From Caldifarciminota bacterium (GTDB taxonomy: Bacteria > Hydrothermota > Hydrothermia > LBFQ01 > DSFT01), in the NCBI GenBank assembly GCA_015494735.1, contig WGAQ01000076.1, positions 1 to 13,049 on the forward strand: DNA of 13,049 nucleotides. The letters are read 5' to 3'. A model generated the notes under the pieces. It was not told the origin of the DNA. It saw only the letters and a list, made by a program, of their open reading frames with translations, and made no database searches. Within the stretch, counting starts at the first letter, position 1. The number at the start of each line of letters is the position of its first letter. The translations under genes were made by a program, and so were the position numbers. Below are positions 1 to 5,670 of the stretch, in pieces.

Positions 1-150
1 CTCATTGCACTGGCATTCTTCAACGCCGGAAGGATTTCCCGAACCATAATAACACCGGAGGGACAGTTCCACGAGATGGCCTTCAGTCATTTTCCGGTAT
101 TCGCCCTGCTTTTTATACTCGGACTTCTGGCAATGACGAAGCGGATTTAA
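1..150 (+). CDS. Membrane protein, C-terminal fragment (5' end outside window)
   Basis: An open frame runs in from the left edge and stops at TAA (148-150), leaving the last 49 residues. The fragment starts LIALAFF and ends with a strongly hydrophobic stretch of about 17 residues (FPVFALLFILGLLAM), followed by the basic tail TKRI. This is typical of a last transmembrane helix with its C-terminus in the cytoplasm. A second, shorter hydrophobic run lies at the left edge. No family can be assigned from so little sequence. The stop overlaps the stop of the convergent metallo-hydrolase gene (4 shared bases), with no terminator between them. The reading is supported by the absence of stops and by the membrane-like composition, but it remains a fragment. 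Confidence 0.6.
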   Translation, partial: LIALAFFNAGRISRTIITPEGQFHEMAFSHFPVFALLFILGLLAMTKRI

Positions 151-959
151 ATCTCCTGAAGCACAGGCCTGCCGCTTTCGATGTACAGGGTCCCCATCCT
201 GCCCTCCCTGTCGTGCTCGAATGCCAGTATCCATCCGTACTTCACCGCCTCCTGATAGATTTCGTACTTCTTCTGAAGGGTCTCCACGGGATACAGATCG
301 TAAGCCATTATGTAGGGGTAATGGACATGATGGACCGTCGGAACGAGGTCGGCAAGGAAGAGGACAGCCCTGTCCCCCTTCTCCACCAGTACGACGCTGT
401 GGCCCCTCGTGTGGCCTCCCGTCTGAATCATGGTGATTCCAGGGAGGATTTCCCTGGTTCCCTCCACCAGAACAACCCTGTCCCTGAGGGGATGGATTCG
501 CTCCGCCACATAACTGGCCCTGCTGCGGGCGTGGGGGAATAGAGCATCCGCCATTTCGAAGCTGTTCACGTAGATATCCGCATTTTCGAACAGGAGTTTC
601 CCCTCCGAATCCACCGCCCCAGCCATGTGGTCGAAGTGGAGATGGGTGGCGATGACCACATCCACATCCTCATATCCGAAGTCCGTTCCCTCGAAAAGGT
701 CTCTCTCCTCCACGGCGTATATATCCCTGAACTTCTCATCCCATCCGGTGCCCATTCCCGTGTCTATCAGAACCAGGCTGTCATCCGTCTTTATAAGTAG
801 GGGATGAGTGGCCATGGGAATGCGATTGCGCTCATCCGGTTTAATCTTCCGCCCCCAGAGGACCCGGGGCACCACCCCGAACATGGCACCCCCATCCAGG
901 GCGAATCGGGTGGCATCCAGCTGATATATCTCCCATCCGTTCAGATCCAGTTTTCTCAT
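147..959 (-). CDS. Metallo-beta-lactamase-fold hydrolase, AHL-lactonase-like
   Basis: This 270-residue protein is of usual length for the single-domain lactonase-like branch of the MBL superfamily. The HxHxDH motif is intact (H106, H108, D110, H111 in THLHFDHMAG). The other expected metal ligands are also visible: H183 in TGGHTRGHS, the bridging D204 in FLADLVP, and H249 in AFEHD. The N-terminal strand LVLIDTGMG (62-70) is also typical. No signal peptide is present, so it should be cytoplasmic. By family it hydrolyses an ester, lactone or thioester. The substrate cannot be read from the sequence, and no LuxI/LuxR-type gene is nearby to support quorum quenching. It is the third gene after the two small exported paralogs, 23 bp downstream of the second, and has its own -10-like TAAAAC 6 nt before the ATG and no Shine-Dalgarno. 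Confidence 0.85.
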   Translation of the reverse strand: MRKLDLNGWEIYQLDATRFALDGGAMFGVVPRVLWGRKIKPDERNRIPMATHPLLIKTDDSLVLIDTGMGTGWDEKFRDIYAVEERDLFEGTDFGYEDVDVVIATHLHFDHMAGAVDSEGKLLFENADIYVNSFEMADALFPHARSRASYVAERIHPLRDRVVLVEGTREILPGITMIQTGGHTRGHSVVLVEKGDRAVLFLADLVPTVHHVHYPYIMAYDLYPVETLQKKYEIYQEAVKYGWILAFEHDREGRMGTLYIESGRPVLQEI

Positions 960-965
960 GGGATA

Positions 966-971
966 GTTTTA
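966..971 (-). promoter_or_regulatory. -10-like hexamer TAAAAC of the MBL hydrolase gene, leaderless arrangement
   Basis: On the minus strand TAAAAC is followed by TATCCC and then the ATG at 959, giving a 6-nt spacer. There is no GGAGG before the ATG. The last base departs from TAnnnT, so this is the weakest member of the series. The gene may also be read through from the upstream pair. Confidence 0.4.
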
Positions 972-982
972 AAGGCAGTTCT

Positions 983-1336
983 TCACTTAATTTCCACCCT
1001 GAACAAACAGAACCTCGTCGGGCTGAGGGCTATGGCCATCATGTAATCAGAAAAGGCCCTGTAGGTACTCCCGCCGGATATCACATTGACGAATCTGAGG
1101 GGGTTCACGTAGAATCTGTCATGCTTCACAGCGATGGCGAACATGTATCCCCTGCTGTTCATCAAACTGTCCATCTGAAATCCCGCCTCAAACACATTCC
1201 CGGCCTCGAAGGTGCCCTCCTCGCTCACATGCACATCCGAGAATTCCCTTACGCGGGAAGGCACGAATTCGACAGCCCTCTCCTGCAACCTCCCGCAATC
1301 GCTCCCCGCTATGAAGAACATGAGAAGCGCATGCAT
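983..1336 (-). CDS. Small exported protein of unknown family, paralog of the upstream gene
   Basis: This protein has 117 residues. It starts with a very short hydrophobic segment (ALLMFFIAG, residues 3-11) lacking the usual basic n-region, followed by a cysteine at 14. The context GSDC is not a convincing lipobox. The start is fixed by GGAGGTG four bases before the ATG, and this site overlaps the end of the preceding gene (11-bp gap). The body aligns with the upstream protein: CxxLQxR near the N-terminus, P26, MF at 65-66, DR at 73-74, YR at 92-93 and RFCLF at 108-112. The two cysteines (14 and 110) are 96 residues apart, as in the paralog, and could form a disulfide outside the cytoplasm. 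Function is unknown. The cysteine pair and leader argue for a periplasmic or surface location. Confidence 0.7.
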   Translation of the reverse strand: MHALLMFFIAGSDCGRLQERAVEFVPSRVREFSDVHVSEEGTFEAGNVFEAGFQMDSLMNSRGYMFAIAVKHDRFYVNPLRFVNVISGGSTYRAFSDYMMAIALSPTRFCLFRVEIK

Positions 1337-1347
1337 CTTTCACCTCC

Positions 1348-1728
1348 CTACGGTGTGAATTCGAAGAGACAGACCCTGTCCTTTTTCACGTAATAGATGT
1401 AAAGGTAATGGGTGAAGCGGTAAATGCCCATATCCCCGATACTCACCTTCATCTTCTCCGTGGGACGAATGAAGACCATCCTGTCCTTCGTCTCTATTAC
1501 CGGGACGAACATGCTGGATATGGCTTTATTCCACAGATTTTCCTCGAAGGCATCCCTGTCCTTAACCCTGAAGAGGACCATGGAATGGAAACGGAACCCC
1601 TCCGTGAATATGTCATCGGGAAGGGAGCCGGCGATTCTCTGCTGGAACACCTTCATGCACAGTGTGGAATCCCCTTCCGTCTGAGCACCCTGTATGTAGT
1701 TAAACTGGCCGAGCAGGATGAGCAGCAT
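1348..1728 (-). CDS. Small exported protein of unknown family, first of a tandem paralog pair
   Basis: This 126-residue protein begins with a short hydrophobic leader (MLLILLGQF) without Lys or Arg. Cleavage near GAQ (14-16) is plausible. C24 and C120 are 96 residues apart, exactly as in the next gene. Shared landmarks in order are CxxxFQQR (24-31), P37, MF (73-74), DR (82-83), P89, YR (103-104) and RVCLF (118-122). The C-terminal half is predicted to be strand-rich (YIYYVKKDRVCLFEF). No known domain is recognised. The gene lies 45 bp after the E2 stop, separated by a GC hairpin. TAAAAT ends 10 nt before its ATG and there is no Shine-Dalgarno. No alternative in-frame start exists before a stop 9 nt upstream. 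Confidence 0.7.
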   Translation of the reverse strand: MLLILLGQFNYIQGAQTEGDSTLCMKVFQQRIAGSLPDDIFTEGFRFHSMVLFRVKDRDAFEENLWNKAISSMFVPVIETKDRMVFIRPTEKMKVSIGDMGIYRFTHYLYIYYVKKDRVCLFEFTP

Positions 1729-1738
1729 ATCAAATCAA

Positions 1739-1744
1739 ATTTTA
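1739..1744 (-). promoter_or_regulatory. -10-like TAAAAT of the small paralog operon
   Basis: On the minus strand, TAAAAT lies 2 nt after the E2 terminator hairpin and 10 nt before the ATG at 1728. Transcription from it would give a leader of only a few bases. No convincing -35 is seen, and the hairpin occupies part of that space. Confidence 0.4.
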
Positions 1745-1746
1745 AG

Positions 1747-1763
1747 GGCCGCCGGGGGCGGCC
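1747..1763 (-). terminator. Hairpin terminator of the E2 gene
   Basis: GGCCGCC and GGCGGCC form a perfect 7-bp GC-only stem with a 3-nt loop, starting about 10 nt after the E2 TGA. On the minus strand it is followed by CTTAAAATTTGATTTG, a T-rich but interrupted tail. That tail contains the -10-like TAAAAT of the next gene. Confidence 0.65.
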
Positions 1764-1772
1764 AGGAGGACA

Positions 1773-3056
1773 TCAGAGGGATTCCAGTATGAATACTTCG
1801 GGATGCTCCAGTATATACGCCAGGTCCCTGGTGAATCGGGCCGCCTCCGCACCATCCAGAACCCTGTGGTCGAAGGTCAGGGACACGTACATCATGTGCC
1901 TTATGACGATTTCATCGTTATCATCCACAACGGGCATCTTCTTTATCCTGTGGGTCCCCAGTATGGCGACGCGGGGATAATCGATTACGGGATATGCAAT
2001 CACTCCACCGATGGAGCCGATATTGGTTATGGAGAAGGTGGCATCCTGGAGCTCTTCCAGTTCCAGCTTCCCTTCCCTTGCCCTCTGCGATATATCCGCC
2101 AGTTCACGGGCTATTTCTATTATGCTCTTGCGGTCCACATTCTTGATAACAGGCACGATGAGTCCATCGGGGGTATCCACAGCCACGCCGAAGTTATAGT
2201 ACTTCTTGAGGACGATTACACCCTGCTCGTCATCGACGACCGCATTCAGGAATGGATGCTTCTTCAGTGCGGGGACGAGGGCTTTCATTATTATGGGCAG
2301 ATAGGTGAGCTTCACACCCATCTCTTCGGCATAGGGCTTGAGTTTCTTCCTGAGGGATACCACTTCCGTCATATCTATCTCATCCACGTGCAGGGTATGG
2401 ACGGCCCTGTCCTTGGAGAGCCTCAGGTGCTCCGCAATCTTCCTCCTGATACCTCTTATGGGAACGATTTCCTCCAGGTCCTCCCTGCGAACCACCTCCA
2501 CCTTCTCCGCAGGAGAGGGTTTCTCCACAGCGGGTTCGGCAGGAGCCTCCACAGGCTTCTCCTCCTCAGCCCTCTGAGCGTATGCCAGAACATCCACCTT
2601 ACGAATGCGACCACCGGGACCAGTTCCCTTCACCTTCGAAAGGTCTATTCCCAGCTGGCGGGCCAGTTTCCTGACAGCAGGAGCCGCAAGGGGTCTTCCA
2701 TTACCACCCCCCTCAGCCGCCTCCACCGCTTCCACAGATTCCTCTCTCTCCACAACCTTCTCCTCCACAGCAGCGCTCCCAACAGCCCCACCCTCCTCGT
2801 CCAGCGGCTCATCGGGAGTATCGGTGATTATGACGAGGGGGGTGCCCACCGTAACCACATCCCCTTCCCGTACCAGAATCTTTCTCACATACCCCTCGTA
2901 GGGGGATGGGAGTTCCGTATTCACCTTATCGGTTAAGACCTCCACGAGAACCTGCTCTTTCTTTACGTAATCTCCTTCCTTAACAAGCCACCTGCCGATT
3001 TCAGCCTCATGTACGCTTTCTGCTATTTCGGGCAACACGAACTTCTTAACAGCCAT
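1773..3056 (-). CDS. Dihydrolipoamide acyltransferase (E2) of a 2-oxoacid dehydrogenase complex
   Basis: E2 forms the core of the complex and transfers the acyl group from the lipoyl arm to CoA. Three regions are clear in 427 residues. A single lipoyl domain (about 3-78) carries the lipoylated Lys44 in LTDKVNTEL. A peripheral-subunit-binding domain (about 123-160) contains APAVRKLARQLGID and GTGPGGRIRKVDV. The catalytic domain (about 195-427) has FSITNIGSIGG and the active-site H397 and D401 in DHRVLDG. Linkers are rich in Ala, Glu and Pro (85-120, 162-190). Length is normal for a one-lipoyl E2. I chose the ATG at 3056 because TATATT lies exactly 6 nt before it. A TTG two codons earlier (3062) would also be open. 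E1 and E3 genes are not in the window, so the substrate (pyruvate, branched-chain or 2-oxoglutarate) is unresolved. Confidence 0.95.
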   Translation of the reverse strand: MAVKKFVLPEIAESVHEAEIGRWLVKEGDYVKKEQVLVEVLTDKVNTELPSPYEGYVRKILVREGDVVTVGTPLVIITDTPDEPLDEEGGAVGSAAVEEKVVEREESVEAVEAAEGGGNGRPLAAPAVRKLARQLGIDLSKVKGTGPGGRIRKVDVLAYAQRAEEEKPVEAPAEPAVEKPSPAEKVEVVRREDLEEIVPIRGIRRKIAEHLRLSKDRAVHTLHVDEIDMTEVVSLRKKLKPYAEEMGVKLTYLPIIMKALVPALKKHPFLNAVVDDEQGVIVLKKYYNFGVAVDTPDGLIVPVIKNVDRKSIIEIARELADISQRAREGKLELEELQDATFSITNIGSIGGVIAYPVIDYPRVAILGTHRIKKMPVVDDNDEIVIRHMMYVSLTFDHRVLDGAEAARFTRDLAYILEHPEVFILESL

Positions 3057-3062
3057 GTTCAA

Positions 3063-3068
3063 AATATA
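3063..3068 (-). promoter_or_regulatory. -10 element TATATT of the E2 gene, leaderless
   Basis: On the minus strand TATATT is followed by TTGAAC and the ATG at 3056 (6-nt spacer), with no Shine-Dalgarno. It shares the 108-bp divergent region (3057-3164) with the pyrG promoter. I see no clear -35 for either gene. Confidence 0.5.
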
Positions 3069-3130
3069 AAGCCCTCATCCACCACGACGAGCGGCGTACC
3101 ATTCCAGCACTCCGAACGGGAGCGAAGGAT

Positions 3131-3153
3131 ATGGGTCTTCCCGCAGGCCCCAT
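3131..3153 (+). other. Imperfect hairpin abutting the pyrG -10 element
   Basis: ATGGGTCT (3131-3138) can pair with AGGCCCCAT (3145-3153), with one bulged C and one G-T pair, around a 6-nt loop. It ends at the base before TAAAAT. No plus-strand gene lies upstream here, so it is not an obvious terminator. Confidence 0.3.
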
Positions 3154-3159
3154 TAAAAT
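3154..3159 (+). promoter_or_regulatory. -10 element TAAAAT of pyrG, leaderless
   Basis: TAAAAT is followed by TTTCC (5 nt) and then the pyrG ATG at 3165. There is no Shine-Dalgarno. The same hexamer recurs before the DUF2723 and isomerase genes, supporting its role. Confidence 0.5.
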
Positions 3160-3164
3160 TTTCC

Positions 3165-4772
3165 ATGCCCCGATACATATTCATCACCGGCGGAGTCCTC
3201 TCATCCCTGGGGAAAGGTGTCAGCGCTGCATCCATCGGATTCCTTCTCAAGGAAAAGGGGTTCAGGGTCTCCGTCATGAAGCTGGACCCCTATCTGAACG
3301 TGGATGCCGGAACCATGAACCCATTCCAGCACGGGGAGGTCTTCGTGACGGAGGACGGGGGAGAAACCGACCTGGATATAGGGCATTACGAGAGGTTCCT
3401 CGGAGAATACCTGACGAAGAACCACAACGTAACATCGGGGCAGGTTTACAGAACGGTAATCGAAAGGGAAAGGCGGGGGGAGTATCTGGGGGCAACTGTC
3501 CAGATTATCCCACATCTGACCGATGAAATCAAGCGCCGCATCAGGCAGGTGGCCCGGGAAGGGGAACTGGACATCCTCATCGTGGAGGTGGGTGGAACGG
3601 TGGGTGATATCGAAAGCCTGCCGTTTCTGGAGGCCATAAGGCAGATGAGGATGGAGGAAGGGGAGGAAAACACCTTTTACATCCACGTGGGAATGCTCGT
3701 GTATCTGCGGAATGCGGGGGAATTGAAAACCAAGCCCATGCAGCACAGCATAATGAAGCTGAGGGAAATCGGAATACAGCCCGATGCGCTGATTCTGCGG
3801 AGCGAAGTGGAGCCGGGTCCCGGAGAAATAGACAAGGTGGCAAGGGCATCCAATCTGCATCCCAGAAGGGTATTTCTCTCTCTCGACCTGCCAACGGTTT
3901 ACGAATTGCCCCTCGAATTCGAAAGGCAGGGGATAACGGATGTGATTCTGGATTTCATGAATTTGCCTCCCCGCTTACAGCACAGGCGGATGGATGAGTG
4001 GAAGGAATTCGTCAGGAGGGTGAAGGAGAGCACCGATGCTGTCCGCATAGGAATAGTTGGTAAGTACGTTCACATACGCGATGCCTACAAGAGCATCTTC
4101 GAAGCCCTGACACATTCGGCAGCCCGCCATGGCGTAAGGGTGGAAACGGTCCTCATAAACAGCGAGGACATAGAGAAGGGAAGGATGAATCTGGAGGAGT
4201 TGAAGCTCGATGCCGTCCTGGTGCCGGGGGGATTCGGAAGGAGGGGAATAGAGGGGAAGATCCAGGCCATAAGGTTCGCCAGAGAAAGAAAGGTACCATT
4301 CCTGGGAATCTGTCTGGGAATGCAGCTCTCCGTTATAGAATTCGCCCGAAACGTGGTGGGTCTGGAAGGGGCCAATTCCACGGAATTCGACCCCGATGCC
4401 TCTCACCCCGTCATAGATTTGATGCCAGAGCAGAAGGGGGTGGATGCGAAGGGCGGAACCATGAGGCTGGGGGCATCCCCCATAGACGTGAGGGAAGGGA
4501 CGCTCGCATTTCGCCTTTACGGGAAGAATCGAATTCACGAAAGGCACAGGCACAGGTACGAGGTGAATCCCCGATACATAGACGTTCTGAGGGAAAGGGG
4601 TCTGGTCATATCGGGCATGGACCCGCAGGGGAAGTACGTGGAAATCATCGAATTGCCCGGGCATCCCTTCTTCATAGCATCCCAGTTCCATCCGGAATTC
4701 AAGTCCCAGCCCCTATCCACATCACCCCTGTTCGATGGATTTATAGAGGCGGCGAAGAAGAGCAGGGATTAG
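3165..4772 (+). CDS. pyrG: CTP synthase (glutamine-hydrolysing)
   Basis: PyrG converts UTP to CTP using ATP and ammonia from glutamine, the last step of de novo CTP synthesis in the cytoplasm. The protein has 535 residues, the normal bacterial length. The N-terminal synthase domain has the P-loop-like GGVLSSLGKGVSAASIG (9-25), PFQHGEVFVTEDGGETDLDIGHYERF (53-78) and the tail YELPLEFERQG (246-256). The class I glutaminase domain has nucleophile C383 in LGICLGMQ and the dyad H509/E511 in FHPEF. The start is the ATG at 3165, because MPRYIFITGG matches the family N-terminus. The open frame continues upstream to 3009 but would cross the promoter region and the start of E2. The gene is monocistronic. 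Its TAG overlaps the convergent tadA stop by 4 bases. Confidence 0.98.
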   Translation: MPRYIFITGGVLSSLGKGVSAASIGFLLKEKGFRVSVMKLDPYLNVDAGTMNPFQHGEVFVTEDGGETDLDIGHYERFLGEYLTKNHNVTSGQVYRTVIERERRGEYLGATVQIIPHLTDEIKRRIRQVAREGELDILIVEVGGTVGDIESLPFLEAIRQMRMEEGEENTFYIHVGMLVYLRNAGELKTKPMQHSIMKLREIGIQPDALILRSEVEPGPGEIDKVARASNLHPRRVFLSLDLPTVYELPLEFERQGITDVILDFMNLPPRLQHRRMDEWKEFVRRVKESTDAVRIGIVGKYVHIRDAYKSIFEALTHSAARHGVRVETVLINSEDIEKGRMNLEELKLDAVLVPGGFGRRGIEGKIQAIRFARERKVPFLGICLGMQLSVIEFARNVVGLEGANSTEFDPDASHPVIDLMPEQKGVDAKGGTMRLGASPIDVREGTLAFRLYGKNRIHERHRHRYEVNPRYIDVLRERGLVISGMDPQGKYVEIIELPGHPFFIASQFHPEFKSQPLSTSPLFDGFIEAAKKSRD

Positions 4773-5224
4773 CGGAGTCTTTCGAAGTAGTCCTTCATCA
4801 TGCGGAGGATTTCATCCCGGCGGTAATCCACCTGCCTGACCCTCACCAGGTGGTTGAGCCGGATATCCGTTGGAATCTGATAGAGGCTGTACACCCCTCC
4901 GAATTTCGGCTCGCGAACCACATAGACCACCTCCTCCATGCGGGAGAGGACTATCGCACCGGCGCACATGATGCACGGCTCCAGAGTCACATATATGCGA
5001 ATCCCGTTGAGCTGGTAATTGTTCAACCGGCGGGCCGCCTCCCTTATGGCAACTATCTCCGCATGGGCAGTGGGGTCCACGGTGGTATATACGAGATTGT
5101 GGCCACGGGCTATCACCCTCCCCTCCCCATCCACCAGAACAGCCCCCACGGGAAATTCCCCCTTTCCGAAAGCCTTTTCAGCCTCCTCTATGGCCATATC
5201 CAGATAACGGTACTCCTGCCTCAT
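4769..5224 (-). CDS. tadA: tRNA adenosine(34) deaminase
   Basis: TadA deaminates adenosine 34 of tRNA-Arg(ACG) to inosine so that it can read several arginine codons. The 151-residue length fits. The zinc site is complete: H54 with the proton-shuttling E56 (TAHAEIVA), then C84 and C87 in TLEPCIMCAGA. FPVGAVLV (24-31) is also typical of the family. The ATG at 5224 overlaps the TGA of the biotinyl protein gene (ATGA, 4 bp), indicating translational coupling. A short AGAGG lies directly before it. The frame stays open further upstream, into the biotinyl gene, but that extension has no family similarity and is rejected. Guanine or cytosine deaminases share the fold, but the LEPCIMCAGAIVLSRM block favours TadA. 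Confidence 0.93.
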   Translation of the reverse strand: MRQEYRYLDMAIEEAEKAFGKGEFPVGAVLVDGEGRVIARGHNLVYTTVDPTAHAEIVAIREAARRLNNYQLNGIRIYVTLEPCIMCAGAIVLSRMEEVVYVVREPKFGGVYSLYQIPTDIRLNHLVRVRQVDYRRDEILRMMKDYFERLR

Positions 5225-5634
5225 TCCTCTATATCGAAGAGTTTCTCCCCCTGGCTCACGAGTTCCCCTTCCCCCCTGTAAATCCTGACCACCACGCCCC
5301 CATGGGGAGCCTCGATGACCGTTTCCATCTTCATGGATTCTATCGTCATAATGGGCTGACCCTTCTCCACCCTGTCTCCTTCCTTCACTTTCACGGAGGT
5401 TATCCTTCCCGTGATGGGGGAAATGGTCGTGCCGGAATCCTCTTCCTGCCTCCCTTCCACGACCCTTTCGAATACCTTCAGCATCCCCCGATAGAACAGA
5501 TAGACCTTTCCCCTCTCCCTGTATATGGCGAACCTGTACCTCCCCGCCCTCTTCCACCTCCCGAAATCCTGAATGGAAACATCTCCGGATTCCTCCACCT
5601 GATAGACCCTGCCCCTTTCGTCCCTGATTTTCAC
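5221..5634 (-). CDS. Biotinyl-domain carrier protein (BCCP-like carboxylase subunit)
   Basis: The C-terminal 70 residues (about 68-137) form a biotinyl domain: SPITGRITSVKVKEGDRV, then ESMKMET with the acceptor K102, then a final strand pair. MKM marks biotin rather than lipoate. The N-terminal 60 residues, rich in Arg and Tyr with alternating strand patterns, resemble the extension found in BCCPs of acyl-CoA, pyruvate or oxaloacetate carboxylases. The total is 137 residues from GTG at 5634. I prefer this GTG because TAACCT lies exactly 6 nt before it, as at the other leaderless genes. A TTG at 5640 would add two residues but would abut the -10. Biotin carboxylase and carboxyltransferase genes are absent from the window, so the enzyme is unknown. 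It overlaps tadA by 4 bp. Confidence 0.85.
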   Translation of the reverse strand: MKIRDERGRVYQVEESGDVSIQDFGRWKRAGRYRFAIYRERGKVYLFYRGMLKVFERVVEGRQEEDSGTTISPITGRITSVKVKEGDRVEKGQPIMTIESMKMETVIEAPHGGVVVRIYRGEGELVSQGEKLFDIEE

Positions 5635-5640
5635 AACCAA

Positions 5641-5646
5641 AGGTTA
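5641..5646 (-). promoter_or_regulatory. -10-like TAACCT of the biotinyl protein gene
   Basis: On the minus strand TAACCT is followed by TTGGTT and GTG (5634), a 6-nt spacer. It lies two bases after the terminator hairpin of the preceding gene. The hexamer is a fair match to TAnnnT only, but its position decides the start-codon choice. Confidence 0.4.
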
Positions 5647-5648
5647 AA

Positions 5649-5664
5649 GGCGGGGAGCCCCGCC
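5649..5664 (-). terminator. Hairpin terminator of the cyclase-family gene
   Basis: GGCGGGG and CCCCGCC form a 7-bp GC stem; the 2-nt centre means the closing pairs probably open. It starts 6 nt after the cyclase TAA, and on the minus strand it is followed by TTTAACCTTT. Confidence 0.65.
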
Positions 5665-5670
5665 AGTGGA

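Noticed and set aside
147..959. Quorum-quenching role for the MBL-fold protein
   Set aside because: The fold and ligands fit a lactonase-like enzyme, but nothing in the sequence or neighbourhood specifies acyl-homoserine lactone as substrate.
983..1336. Lipoprotein assignment based on Cys14
   Set aside because: GSDC has Asp at -1 and does not match a lipobox. The same cysteine is found deeper in the paralog, where it pairs by spacing with a C-terminal cysteine.
3057..3062. TTG start two codons upstream for the E2 gene
   Set aside because: It would place the start directly at the -10 hexamer. The ATG at 3056 has the 6-nt spacing seen at the other genes and starts MAVKKFVLPEIAE as expected.
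3061..3070. Bacteroidetes-type -7 element (TAnnTTTG) at E2 and at the small paralog operon
   Set aside because: TATATTTTG and TAAAATTTG look similar, but the spacing does not match exactly, and the other starts (PGI/PMI, DUF2723, pyrG) lack the TTTG part.
3009..3164. 52-residue N-terminal extension of pyrG
   Set aside because: The family N-terminus begins at MPRYIFITGG, and the extension would run through the E2 start, both promoters and the hairpin.
5225..5557. N-terminal extension of tadA into the biotinyl gene
   Set aside because: It is an out-of-frame reading of the biotinyl domain, rich in Gly and Arg, without deaminase similarity. The ATGA overlap explains the true start.
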